Below, in pieces: positions 44,187 through 56,036 of a stretch of DNA of 64,000 nucleotides. The translations under genes and the position numbers were made by a program. The stretch covers positions 558,001 to 622,000 of the forward strand of contig CM062387.1 in the NCBI GenBank assembly GCA_031310005.1, read 5' to 3'. The stretch's first letter is position 1; each line of letters begins with the position of its first letter. The DNA comes from Dactylellina haptotyla. Its lineage: Eukaryota > Ascomycota > Orbiliomycetes > Orbiliales > Orbiliaceae. The notes beneath the pieces are model-generated. The model saw nothing but the letters and a program-made list of their open reading frames with translations, was not told the DNA's origin and searched no databases.

Positions 44187-47100
44187 ATGCAACCCTTAGT
44201 ATTACAAAACAGCAACAATTTGCACCGCCCTAGAAGTCCGAATCACTATAGAGTTCTAAACACAAATACAATATTTAACAACCGACATATGGATGCATTC
44301 ACTCGCAAGCAGCAATTGTGCACCAAAGCCACGCCCCAAACTTATACAGCTGAAGATGCGGACGATGATAGAATCCTCCACCTCCGTATTGACCCCGCAA
44401 AAGCTGCCGATCTCATAGTTTCATCTTGTGGAAGTTGCGAGAGCATGGGTAATACAGTATCTAGGGCTGTCCATGGCGGCTGTATAGAACTATTCCGGAT
44501 TAAATGTGACGGAGATATAGGCAGCAACCAACGTATCCGAACGATTCAACTAGATCTGCGTCCGTCAAAACCTTCTGGCAGTGAAAAGACATCGAAAGCA
44601 GTGCCCGCTGATCGATTGCGTCTCCTTGAGGCTCGAATCCAAGGAAATGACCATCCAGAAACACTTTCTGTCACCCGTTCCAATAATCAAATTAGGGAAA
44701 CTAATGCGAATGCACTCCACGCCGGTAGCTTGGCATTAATCAAAGGGATTAAAGCCATGGCTGATAAATACCAAAATGACACTAGTAAGCAGCATCATGT
44801 TGGTGTCGAAAAGGAGGTTACGACTATTAGTGCGAGTGCTATTCAGACTACAGAGCGCCAGGAAGCTGCCAGTAAAGTATGAATATATTGAAATGGTTGA
44901 GCGGTGAATTAATTTCAATTAATGTACTAATCTTGTTCTCTGTACTAGGATACAGAAATTATGCCGGTCGTATCCACGAAACCAGTCGTGTTGATACAGC
45001 CCCGTGGGCGCCACCAGAAGCAACCATCCTCTGTTCAGATGATTCCCCAGCCAAAGGTATTTTATCTTACTATTCCGCTCCAGTATGCTTTACTCTAGGG
45101 CCTAAGGCTGATAATATTCAAGCGATCAAAGAAGCCAAAGAAGCCAAAGGAGATATTGAAGATATCGAAATTAATTGGTAATTCAGTCCAAGTCGTTTCT
45201 ATACTTTGCTCTCACACAGAAAAATACCAGCTACGTAGCCTTCAAGTAGCTTGGGTGAAGATACAAGATAATGAGCTTACCATCGCTGAAAACCCAATAG
45301 AACCACATCAAAGACCGCCCATATCTGCATATCGTCTCTCGAATAATGGCGAAATACCAAGTGGAAGGGAAGCGCCCTGGTTCACCCATTCCGACTCTCG
45401 CTCGCTAGCAACAAACGGATCTAGTGTAGTTCGACAAAACCATGTCGACGGTTCGATCTTTATTCTATATTCAAATGAAGATGAGAAACCTAGTCCGCAC
45501 CATCGAAGCAAGACGATATTAGACTCAAGCGTTCAAACCTTTAAAGCTGCTAATCGAGCTATGGAAATCCCAAAACCTACAGACTCGGAGGATGACTGGG
45601 AAACATCAGGGACATCAACCGCGAGTGGTCCAAATGCCCGCAGAATCCATGCCCATAAAGCAAGAGCTGAGAATGCAATTTTATTGAACCGCAGTGCAGC
45701 TGAGCTTAAGGAAGGACGAGTCGAGGAATCTATCGCGACTGCCATGGAGGCGCTGAAGAAAGAAAACTTCAATATCCAGCCCACTCTTGACATCCTGGGA
45801 AATCGAAGCCATCAAGTTGCGACAGAAATCGAATTGTTAAAGAAACGGCAGGAGAAGCACCAAGAGCAGGACCGTGAAATTGATCAATTCCTCCACATTC
45901 CTTCGCCAAAAAATGGCAAGCACACAGTCTTGAAGTCAGGGGAGTCACTACCGCTAGCCGAGACACTGAATGACCTTATTGAAGCACGTGCTCGCAAAGC
46001 TCCCAGCTTTGAACCCACCATTATGCAAGCTAAAAAGCAAGGCAGAACAGCGGCGAATTTAATTCCAATTTCTAGTCAGCGCTGCCGAATTCCTTCAGAG
46101 CAAGAGAGGTTGGATTGGTTGACGGCAATGGAATCGTCTTCGTCTTCAACGATTTCGAGACCGAATAGTGCATCGGAATCAGACAAACAGAAGCGAAAGA
46201 ATAGGAAATCTAAAAAAGAACTCGAGACTGGGCCTGAAAAGATGTCTTCAGTTCCCGGAGCACCATCCATACACAAATCCGGTGGCTCTTTGGCCACCAA
46301 GGTTCAACCTCAAAAGCCGCGGGTTATACGTACCGAGCATGGAAATGGGCTCAGATTCCCGCCAGGATTCGTCAACCCCGCCAGCCTCGAGGGTGTGGAT
46401 CTTACTACGCTGGCCAATCGCCCACCACCTCCTCGTCTAGCACCTTCGTTAGGTCCATTGAATATACCCCAGTCACAAATAGCCCCACGCCTCAATCATC
46501 CCGGCCCATCAATACCTTTACCTAGTGCTATCCAAAACTCGTTAATGCAAAGACTTGCTGAAGATACTGAAGCGCTCGAGAAAGATCCTACAAATCAAGA
46601 GCTGGCAGAAGCTGCCCGAAGAAGATGGGGCAAGCATATTAATCTAGAGTACGACATGGAAGACGGAATCCAAAGTTCACCAGAGACCAATGAAAAGCGA
46701 ACTAGAGATTACAAGCTACCATCTTCGAACTTTACAATCCAAAATACTCCGCAACTTGACTTCAAAGCACCTATTATTGAAGCTGAAACACAACACACGT
46801 GGGATTTATCAAAGGATCCAAAACAGCAGCAGCAGACAACGGCAAAAAAGAAATCCGAGAGCACAACAAAATCTCCTACAAAATCTACCATACCTCCACC
46901 AGAGGTGCTCCTCGAGGCTACAGAGCCAGACATAAACGTTAGCGCTATTCTCGCCGAAGCCACGTCGGATCCTGTTGACCCTACGCCTCCGCCCGGTCCT
47001 AGTGATATCAAACCTACACATGCCGGCCCTGTTCCAGTTGAATCTGTTCCTGTCAACCCGACCTCTGTTAGCCCCGTTCCTGTCGATACAATTCCCAGTC

Positions 47101-47930
47101 AATCACCCCCTACAAGTCACATACCTATCCACCATATCCCCATTAACCATCCTAACATCAACCTTCCTCATGTTAACCACCGGCCTACTAATCCACTTCT
47201 CGTTAACCACCCTCCTGCTAATCCCCTTCTCGTTAAACATTATCCTTACAACATTATTCCTCCTCTAGTTCCTTATCTACAAGGCGCAGGTCTCGTCACC
47301 GCGAGTACAAGACCTTCACTACCAGTTTACACGCCATTTATTCCTCCAACGGTATATGATGGCTGGTTAGCAATGGCACGGAAGCAAGCGATCGAACAGA
47401 GAGATTCTGAGACTCAGGTAGCCTGCGAGAATGTGGAGGAATTGAAAGAAGAAACTGCTGCAGAGACCCAGTCCACAAATTCAGAAACGCATACAAACCT
47501 AATCCCTGCAGAGAAACCAGAGGAGGTTGAGAAGTCGGAGGACCTTAAGAAAGATGCGGCAGTACGAAACATTAGTTCTCCAGATATGAAATCCTCAGGG
47601 TCTCCAAAGCCAGACAGCCAGAAACAATCCAGTGATAGGACTGAACAAGAGAGGAAGGAAGAAATTAAAGGGAAACAACCAGACCCTGATCTCTACCCTC
47701 AATTATACCAAGCTCCAGACCAACAAGAACCAGATCAAAAGGAACCAGACCAGCAGGAACCAGGCCAACAAGAACAAGACGACTTAGCTAACCTCTTAGC
47801 CGATGCTAAATTGGACGATTCCGCGTCTGTCAACGCTCCATCCTTTCAACAACTTGCCACGGGCGACAACGCACTCTTTACATTCCCATACGAGCAGGAT
47901 GGCAACACTACCACCGACCCCAAGTTATAG
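44187..47930 (+). CDS. Very long, mostly disordered protein of unknown function (four exons)
   Basis: Exons are 44187-44876, 44949-45056, 45099-45177 and 45220-47930. Introns are short (72, 42 and 42 bp) but have good GTATG/GTATT/GTAAT donors and agreeing phases. The product has 1195 residues. A basic run (KRSKKPKKPKE) spans exon 3. A helical Ala/Glu/Lys-rich part near RSAAELKEGRVEESIATAMEALKK could be coiled coil. The C-terminal half is Pro-rich, with degenerate PVPVxxxPV and NHPxxNPLLV repeats and an EPDQQEPDQ repeat near the end. No known domain is visible. The TAG at 47928 is followed in the same frame, three codons on, by an ATG and another 295 open codons (see 47937-48824). It may be a scaffold or nuclear protein, but that is a guess. 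Confidence 0.65.
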
Positions 47931-47936
47931 AGAAAC

Positions 47937-48824
47937 ATGGGCGAAGGGGAATCCTCGCAGCCACGAACGGTGATCTGGACTGACGAGAGCTTGAAAAAGG
48001 CTAAAACTTGGAACAATATAACGTCGCAGAGAAGATCTATTCCAAAATCGCATAATATATTCCCACCAGACGGGGGTCTCATTCCTATCTTGAACTCGAT
48101 AGAAGAGCAACAACGACAGGAAGCAGAATACAAATATAATCAATGGAAAGACCACAGAGAGTGTCAAAAGCTCAAGGACGTAAGAGTGATATTCAATAGA
48201 AATGCTCGAAACCATGCAAAGGCACAGAGAGAGAAAATAGCAGAGCAGAATCGCGCGCAAGAGTTGATAGCCAGCAGCAGCAAGCAATCATTAGGACTCT
48301 ATCACAATCAAAGCTTTCTCAATTCAGGCATCGAGATACTTGATCCTGCATCACAAGAACCAAGAAGGAGAATCCGTCCTGGGATGTCCAATACCGCAAT
48401 CCAACATATGAAAGAAGCAGGAAACGAGGATATCGATATACTCATACCTCCTGAGCCCATCTCTGTTATATATGGACCTCCTCGCCCATCTCAACAATCT
48501 GAAAGCAAGAAACCCGATCCGAATTTCGGTATACCCCGATTTGTCGTTCTTCATTATAAGAGCGTCATCATGGAAAGAAGTCCCGTCGCTTGGGTTATTC
48601 TTGACTCATACTTTTCGCAACCCCCTCTGCAGCACGACAGTATTGAAACTAGAGAAGAAAACATAGCATTGGTTTTTAGAAGATTGATGAATGACGGGAT
48701 TCCGATTGAGCGTATGACTGAGGAAGGTCTTCTGAGAGAGGTTGAAAATTTGATTCGCGAAATGGGCCATAAAATTGAGGATAAACGAGATCATGAGATC
48801 GTAGACGGCGAATTGGAGGCGTAG
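47937..48824 (+). CDS. Charged protein in frame with the preceding gene
   Basis: These 295 residues, from an ATG at 47937, are in exactly the same frame as the long protein ending at 47930, with only TAG-AGA-AAC between. The content is similar: hydrophilic, Lys/Glu/Gln-rich with EEQQRQEAEYKYNQWKDHRE and NARNHAKAQREKIAEQNR, which look like coiled coil. The C-terminal part contains RLMNDGIPIERMTEEGLLREVENLI, an ordered helical-looking segment. No promoter room exists between the two, so this is most easily read as the C-terminal part of the upstream gene cut off by one stop codon, or a product of read-through or an unseen splice. A possible intron, GTATAC near 48529 to CTGCAG near 48634, could modify the C-terminal half. 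Confidence 0.5.
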   Translation: MGEGESSQPRTVIWTDESLKKAKTWNNITSQRRSIPKSHNIFPPDGGLIPILNSIEEQQRQEAEYKYNQWKDHRECQKLKDVRVIFNRNARNHAKAQREKIAEQNRAQELIASSSKQSLGLYHNQSFLNSGIEILDPASQEPRRRIRPGMSNTAIQHMKEAGNEDIDILIPPEPISVIYGPPRPSQQSESKKPDPNFGIPRFVVLHYKSVIMERSPVAWVILDSYFSQPPLQHDSIETREENIALVFRRLMNDGIPIERMTEEGLLREVENLIREMGHKIEDKRDHEIVDGELEA

Positions 48825-49395
48825 GAAGAGATGTTCGAAGAAGAGGAAGAATTATAAAACCGAAGTTCTTTCACATTATTTCTTCTTTTCTTAAGAGCGA
48901 TAATAGATGGTATGGTAATCCGTAGCATCAAAAGCAACGTATAGTAAAAGGTAGCTCTAGTCGTAGAGATACAAATCACCTTCTATGAAGTTTCATTCAT
49001 CCTACAGTAGGATTATCGTTTGAGCGGCAAGGTTGCTTGAAACAAGACCTCTTCTATGGCAGTATCGCCTCCATAATGAAAAAAAAATAAAAGTAGATTG
49101 AACAATATTACATGGAGTACTGTTATACAGGACCAAAAACAGAGAAACACAACCGACTCCTTCTATTATATCAGAGTAGAGACCCGAAGACTTAATTGCG
49201 GGAAAAAGGCGTACCCTCTTGCGAAGCCTAGAGCTCCTCCTATAATCTACCATGAGATAACATATGAAAGAAGAAAAACCCCTAGCTAAACCCGTCGAAG
49301 CAGCAAAATAAATGATATTCGTCGTTCCCACTTTATTGTAAAACAAAATCCCAGTATAAAAGGATCATTGTAGTCGCAAAAGCCAGCATATCAAG
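48825..49395. other. Convergent spacer
   Basis: AT-rich 3' regions of the genes on either side. No gene is supported. Confidence 0.45.
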
Positions 49396-50783
49396 TCAAT
49401 ACAACTTGTCAACAGGTGCCGCCTGGGTTCTCAACTGAATCAACTGGCTTCTGAGATCCGAATTCTCATTCTGAAGGACATGGAATTCTTTGTCCAAGTT
49501 CAGATATAGATTTTTCCATCCTTTTTTCTCTCTCTTAATTGTGGAGCAACTCTCTCTCATATCGCCGAGTACTGCTTCCAAAATGTTGACTCTATCGCTA
49601 AGAAACTGCATCACATGCCTAGTCTCGTTGCCAGACGCTGGTGTTGCCCAGTTGTTCATAGGCTGCTGTTTCGGAGAGCCAGTTCCTAGATATGGTATAT
49701 TTTGTGTTTGGTGCATTGCGTCTGAACCACCTGATAATTGAGCACTTTTATTTTCCAGGGAACCCTTAGAGCGGATTGCCCCACACGGTGAAATCGGGCT
49801 AACAACGAGAGCGGAAGATATTGGTACAGGAGAATCAGCCGGTGTTATCGGTATTCCCGTTGATCTACTGGTATGAAAGGATGCTGGTGGAGTTTTTAAA
49901 TCTTGAATATTAACCCTTTTCCTCTCCGCCCGGCTCGGTACTATCTGAGGCTCAGACAGATCATCTGCCGCGCGTTTTTTTCCTGGTAACGGTCGTCGCT
50001 TCTCGCAAGTCCTTCGGTGAGTTTTCAAATTATCGGGCCTCGTGAACGTAGCACCGCAGCGCTCACAAATAAATGCACCTGCACCGTGCACTTGGGACAC
50101 GTGACATCCGTACACTCTGCGATTTGTAAACTTTTCGCCGCAGGCCCCACATTCATATGCGCTCAGTACCTTTGATGATTTTAACCCTAGCCCATTTGAC
50201 GGATCCGGAGTAGCGTCCGCATGATGACTATGAAATGGTTCAGCCATTTCATGTTCGCCAGATCCCTCTAGAGCACCCTCATATGCCCCATCTTCCATTT
50301 CAATATCGTTATTGATATATTTGTTGAATTGGATATTGAATTGCTTAAATTCAAGCTCAGAGTCGAACAACCCCAGCAAATCAAAAAATGTATTCGAACC
50401 TTTCAAATCGCTTGAAGTACTGTTAGAACCCGGGCTCAAGGCGAAACCTGGAGAGCCTAACTCTGATTACGTGATAAAGTCAATATTATACTTCTCCTAG
50501 GCCGTAAATACACTTTTTCGTAGGGTACGCAACATACCGTTTACTTCCTCCCCCCTCAGCGCAGGCACATCTAATCGTCAGGAAATTTTGACCCGTCAGT
50601 TCAACAACGTTGTTAGTCCAACAAATCTCTATAAACTACTATAGTACTATAGAGCCGCAGAAAATACGTATTCAAACCCCGCAAGATGAAATATTTGGCA
50701 GAAAAAAAATAGGAATTCGGAAAAGACGTACCGTCAATCATACCTGATTCGAGTTCGGGTCCATTAGCCTGGCCGGATATCAT
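49396..50783 (-). CDS. C2H2 zinc-finger protein with C-terminal coiled coil (paralogue 1)
   Basis: There are two exons, 50783-50732 and 50462-49396, with a 269-bp phase-1 intron (GTACGT ... ATCAG), giving 372 residues. Two adjacent C2H2 fingers sit near residues 118-170: YECGACGEKF...CHVSQVH and FICERCGATF...HRRTC. A basic stretch (GKKRAADD, RAERKRVN) follows, then Ser/Pro-rich linker. The end is a predicted coiled coil (LDKEFHVLQNENSDLRSQLIQL). Layout and intron phase match the gene at 52329-53577, so they are tandem duplicates. It is probably a DNA-binding regulator that dimerises through the coiled coil; its targets are unknown. The upstream exon is required because the main frame lacks an ATG at its start. 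Confidence 0.75.
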
Positions 50784-52328
50784 AGTATTCTTCAGCTTCA
50801 AGTCTGTAACCCTCAATTAGTTCTGAACAGACTTTGGAGATATTATCTTAAGATCTTCCATACCGGAAACTTGGAGGACTATGTTATGGAGTCGCTGCAG
50901 GCTTGACCAGGTGAGATTTTAAGATAAGAGACTATAAAGAAGGGAATGCTCTAGTGATAACTATCTAGCTACTTTATTCCATAAGTGACCCACTGCAATC
51001 CCGCGCAAAACCTCCTTTCCACCCAACCCCATGCATGTACATGTTTACTTCCTGCATACTGCATTTCAGAATCCTGCAGGGCTGTGTTTTTGCGTTGTCG
51101 TCCGGTCCGGTCCTGATGCAAAGATGTGTTGCCATTATTGCTTTTTTAGGGCCTGCCACGTATATCTCGATGTATATACTGTGAGGATGGGGAAGACCGA
51201 GATGAATTCAAGCCACTGGCTATTTTACAATGTCGAGACAGCTTAGTACTTGAACCTTACATCTTATTGACCTGAACCAAACTCACATGATGCGGGTACG
51301 GAGCACCGCCACACATACCAGGGAGGGTCAACACAAAGCACCGGATTCCGGCATGCATGCTCGAGCATAGTCCGATGCTTTGGACACGAATCGGGTCAAA
51401 TCCGTGCGGGTGTCTCATGAGCTCATAAGCATAGACAATATTTGCAGACCGAAAATTATATAATTTATAATCTTACTGTGTCATCAACTTTAAAGATTTG
51501 ATCATACTGAGGGCCTATCATTACGACGAATGATCATAACATCTAGAGACGAAAGATCTAGAGAGCTTTTCAAGGGGCTCTATACAACGGTCATACCTAG
51601 GCGGCTCCAGAATTTCCGAGGCGCTCAAATTTAACCTGAACTATTTCTAGACCGGAATTATTTCCAATTCTGCGAATTACGTCGGATTCTCTAGTTAATT
51701 ATAAGTGATACTGATTTCTCTTCAAACCAATACTGCAGTCTTTCCGAGTAGAGGCTGATATATTGGTATATACAAATAACCACAAGGTATTAAAGTTATG
51801 ACTCGTAAACCAGATGCCATCTTAGGCTGGAGGCAAAAGCGAAATATCAGATACATGCTGGCTTATTGTTCAGAGATTTTAGGGCCTTATGTTACTATGA
51901 GTAAAAGCTGCATACGCTTACAACCGACAATATTTCAGCTTGAAATGAAAGTCTGAACATCTTCATCAAAGGGCGTATTAAATCGGTCCCGAGGGGATAA
52001 ACCTGGCAACGAAAGGGAGAACAGGGAAGCTTGGGTTAGCTAACAAAGAAGATAAATATGTAGCTAGCTTTTCGTTTGGCTGTTTCGTAAGTACGATAGT
52101 GCTCCTTTTTTACTATTGCTTCTGTCTTTTATAGATTTTATGGTTATTAAACCAAAACCTCGGGTCTAGTTGCTCGCTATTAAGCAATATGTGAGCCCGC
52201 TTGCATCGGCCTTCATAAGCTTACCCTTACACGCCTAGGATAGATCTAAATCCTTTTGTAGGATACTCGGGATATAAAATTAGTCGCTTTGCATAGATCC
52301 ATTTTTTGCGTCGCAGATCCTCATTCTA
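50784..52328. other. 1.5-kb spacer between zinc-finger paralogues
   Basis: A GC-richer patch near 51000-51150 (cctgcagg, ggtccggtcctga) shares words with 54350-54420, hinting at old repeat DNA. No gene is supported. Confidence 0.4.
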
Positions 52329-53577
52329 CTACCGAGAATGGTGATATTGTTGAACAGTATACTCCAGTCGTCTGATATTTGCCTTTAACCTTTCGTTCTC
52401 GGTTTTCAGGTCCGCATTTTCGGCGTTCAGGGCTGCAATGGTCATATCATTGCTAGTTTGAAGTGCTTTAACAGTTATCCTTAGTTGCTCAATAGTTCGC
52501 TCTGATTTAGCGAATTCTGCCGGAGCAATCATCTCACGGTTCCTACTCACTACTGGTGGTAGGCCACGATTTCTTCCGTATTGTGACAGAGGAAAGCTTT
52601 GGGGTGCAGGTTGCGATACAATAGGTAGAGCCATGCTTTCTTGATTTCCAGACCTGGGGCGCGGTTCGAAAAATGATTCCAATGAAGGCACAGGAATAGG
52701 CCCAGGTGCTATAGTCGAGGCTGGAGTAGGCATTGGTAAAGAGGACGTCGGATTTGGTGAGTCGGCGGGAAGAAGGGAAGATTGGGAGCCTATCGTGGGC
52801 CCTTGATCGGTCCAGTGGCATCTGAACAGTGCAGCTCGTTTTCGCTCTCTTTCGGCGCCAATCGACGACTTAGGCGACGTTGATGCTTGTCGTTTACCAA
52901 CTGGCAGCGGCCCCAGGCACTTGCCCCCCTTTAAGTGAGACTTCAGATAATCATCTCTTGCAAATTTCGCCCCGCATTGCGGGCATTCGAACTCTTTCAG
53001 ATTATGATCATGCCACATGTGAGTTCCATAAGCTTTGAGGGCGTTGAACGGTGCGTCACAGATATAACAGACATGGTATTTCCGCCGTGTTTCAGGCAAA
53101 GAGGACGGCGGGGAATTGTTCCCTAGCCTTCTGAAACCTTCTGAAGGGCTAAGAGGCGATGAGGGAGACAATGGTGTACTAATGCCAGCAACGCAATCAT
53201 GATCTCGGCGTTCTATCTCTTTATCGTGTCGGTGCGTCCGACCACTATGCCTATGCTTGCTGGCCCTAAACCCAAGGTCAATAGAATTGGGGTTGGCACT
53301 ATTTGCAGAATGTGATGATTCTAAGGCCTCAACCGGAGGTCCGGAAGAGACCAAAAAATCGGCTGGATGGCTCGAGGGGTCGGGATCTCTGTCTGGGGAG
53401 GCCGATCCTGGGTTCTGAGACCGACCAAAAATCGGGGATTCGTAATCTTTATAACGGGCCAGGAATGTCATGTCGGTGGGTTTATCTTTGGACAAATATC
53501 AAACAAGAGCACTTACTTCCCGATTCTGTATAATCAGTCAACATCCGGTCTTCGCTGTTGAAGTAATTAGAAGACAT
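52329..53577 (-). CDS. C2H2 zinc-finger protein with C-terminal coiled coil (paralogue 2)
   Basis: There are two exons, 53577-53517 and 53407-52329, with a 109-bp phase-1 intron (GTAAGT ... ACCCAG), giving 379 residues. Exon 1 encodes MSSNYFNSEDRMLTDYTESG. The fingers are YHVCYICDAPF...HMWHDH and FECPQCGAKF...HLKGGKC. They are followed by a basic RERKRA and a long Pro/Ser-rich linker. The C-terminus is a clear coiled coil (LNAENADLKTENERLKANIRRLEY). The N-terminal Asp/Ser/Pro-rich part could be an activation region. An alternative without the short exon would start at an ATG at 53471. Same order of parts and same intron phase as 49396-50783 indicate duplication. Confidence 0.75.
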
Positions 53578-53671
53578 AAGTTCTTGTGGCGTATGTAGCT
53601 GCACAGAAAACCACTTGATGGGTCATTTGTTTCTCCAACGCGAATAAATAGTTCATTTGGACTGCAATAAG

Positions 53672-53713
53672 TTCGGTCGGCACCACAACTTTTTGCCTAG
53701 GTACAAGACTGTG
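53672..53713 (+). repeat. Dispersed repeat, copy B
   Basis: Same ordered words as 39563-39600: ttcggtcggcaccacaa, then taggtacaagactg. Confidence 0.55.
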
Positions 53714-54109
53714 TGTGCAACAAAAATCGAAAAAAAAATCGAAAAACTGCCACAACACATCATTAGTCTCATAGCTCAGGTTAGAAGTATGAAAATCCAT
53801 GTTGAAAGATCGATCAAGAAATCTCGGTTGGTTTTAAATACGGGAATAATATGAAGCAGAAGTCCAAGGTTGTCGATCATTGGGGATAAGAAAGCCAGCG
53901 GAGTCTGTCGCGAACGCAGCAACCACTTTCTGCTTCCTCAAGCAATGCATCAATCCGTCAGGGTATCACAAATAGCTATATAGGAACCCGTATGTGAGGG
54001 AAGAAGATCAGAGTTGTCTCATGAATTTTTCATTTGTTTGATAGATGCTCTATATAGTGGAAATCCTGCTCCCTTATATTTTCAAAGCGAGAACGGACTC
54101 TCCCAGGTC

Positions 54110-54125
54110 GGCTGGCCGGCCAGCC
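54110..54125. repeat. 16-bp perfect palindrome
   Basis: ggctggccggccagcc is fully self-complementary with no loop, and GC-rich against an AT-rich background. Confidence 0.8.
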
Positions 54126-54826
54126 CATATATGTACATAAAATTCGGATTTGTTGAGAGAGGGTGTGGTCTCCTGTCGCAACACAAAGGCCAAACTGGCT
54201 GTGGCTTAAGTGTGTTTGAAGTGCCAAGAGCCTGACCTTGCCGTTTCTGGAAACAAGACTTAAGACTTAAGACTCAAGCAAAGGAAGCCTGGCCTGGTGG
54301 GACAAGACTTAACCTCGGCATTCTATTGGACGGCCTGTCAACACACAACACAGGATCCGCAGGCCCGCAGGATTCTGACCGGTCCTGCAGGCTGTGTTGG
54401 TCCTGAATATAATGATTTTGCGTTGCAGTTTAGCTAGGTACATGTCTACAGTCCCGTCACCGCAGATGTGTTTACCTTTCACCAGATGGGTAGACACGGC
54501 GTTCGCCGAGTTGGGGACTAGTTGACGTTGCAAGGAAGAAAAGACTGGGGTTTAAAGTAATTCATTTGTTGCCGTCCTAACAATTCCGGTATAAACCTTA
54601 ATATTTCGACGGGACAGCGCATTTATGCAGTCTTGTACCTCGACAAGGATTGGTCGGCACCATATGACTTACTCGCTGTTCAGTGGCCTCGCTGGCCAGA
54701 CAACACAAAATTATCTGTTCACATTTTGGTGGGAATGCTACGGCAGTCTCGTAACCAGACTTGATGCTACGGGCCGCAACGAGAAGCGTAGAATGCTCCA
54801 AGAGAAGAATCTTGTAGAGTAGTTGC

Positions 54827-55962
54827 TCACGTACACCATCCGGCTAACTTTAATTTCCTAATTTCTTCCTCCATAATCCGTTCAGTCATCTTGTAACGTT
54901 CTTCAGCTGGCAATGAGGCTCTAACAGCGTAAAAAGCGTCCGGGTCTAAGCTTGTTTGTGTGTCAGATTGATGCACCAGTCTCAACCGAAAAAGCGCGGA
55001 AGCGTCGATATAGGCCCATGTTTCCCTCTTCTCGTCAAGATATACTTTCCCCGATCCGCCGCCAAGTTCTCCTCCAAACACTTCCATCAAATCCATCCCG
55101 ACAATATTGCAAATTGCGGAGGGCGCGTGCACAACATTACGAAGAGTTATGATTGCACAGCCTTTGTTAGTGACTACAGGGAGCTCAACGGTACCAGCAC
55201 CAACTATCTTCAGATTTTCCGGCGAAGTAGCTTCGAACGGTATATATGTTTTGAACCATTCCTTGTGCTTTGCGGCGTGAACATTTGACGTGGTGGAGAA
55301 GATCCAGTCTACATTGTAGGCTTCTCCAGAGGGGAGCACATGAGTCTCCACGGTTTTCTTCCGTTTATTATCAACACGCGAACTACAGCTCGTTAGCTCT
55401 TATTATCACCATAACAAATTAAGTCCTGTAAGATCCGTTACAAGTGTACAAATTATCGAAGACCAGGATATATATTCTTACCTTTCGGAAGAGGGGTCCG
55501 AAGGAGGAGCCCTTTGATCGCTGTCAGCGCTGCTTTCATCGCTACGTTGCCCCGCCTCTTGCAACGCACTGTTCGACATCATTAGCGAGCCTCTCCTGTC
55601 ATTTTAACAACACCCCAATTATAAAAGTACCTAAGTTGATCTGCGGCCTCATCTGCGATGAAAGATCTTGCCAATCGACGTCCATGCTCCTGCTCTGCTG
55701 GGTCATATGTTTTGAACCCGTACTGCCGTAGAAAGGCGAATTCTCCACCTGAAGTTCTCTGCAGCCATGCCCTCTCCTCATCTGTGTACGGCGGCTCCCC
55801 CCGATAACGAATAGTAACTGGCTGTGGGCTCGAGGAAGGTGCCGCAGCGCTAGCTGGTACTGGTTCTGGGCGAGCTGGGGCGCGTGTGTCCTGATTACGC
55901 CCGCGGAAACCACGTCGTCGACGTCGGGAGCCCCGAGATCGATTCGCAGCAACGGGAGGCAT
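54827..55962 (-). other. Copia-type protease-like gene, probably domesticated LTR-element derivative
   Basis: The downstream part (54827-55351 and a little beyond) matches the protease-like region of Ty1/Copia polyproteins, with a VDWIF start, KIVGAGTVELPV, and ITLRNVVHAPSAICNIVGMD. Upstream on the same strand (to an ATG at 55962) is an Arg/Gly-rich N-terminal part and a gag-like YTDEERAWLQRTSGGEFAF segment, with splice signals between the parts. No integrase, reverse transcriptase, RNase H or LTRs are seen, so it is not a full element. It looks whole as a small spliced gene. Single-domain genes of this kind are scattered in ascomycete genomes and may be old domesticated copies; one copy cannot be dated. 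Confidence 0.6.
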
Positions 55963-56036
55963 TATCTTCGTTCCCGAATTATGAATTTGAGTAGTTCGGA
56001 TTAGAGCCGAATAACCCTTGGAGATGTTGCTTGTAG

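Larger units (their letters stand above)
53578..54826. other. 1.2-kb spacer with short repeats
   Basis: It contains repeat copy B (53672-53713), a 16-bp palindrome (54110-54125), a run of direct acttaag words near 54254-54282, and cagtcttgtacc at 54628-54639, the inverse of 53700-53711. No gene is supported. Confidence 0.45.

Noticed and set aside
53672-54640. A transposon bounded by the 12-bp inverted pair ggtacaagactg / cagtcttgtacc
   Set aside because: The neighbouring ggtcggcacc words are in direct, not inverted, orientation and there is no target-site duplication or transposase.
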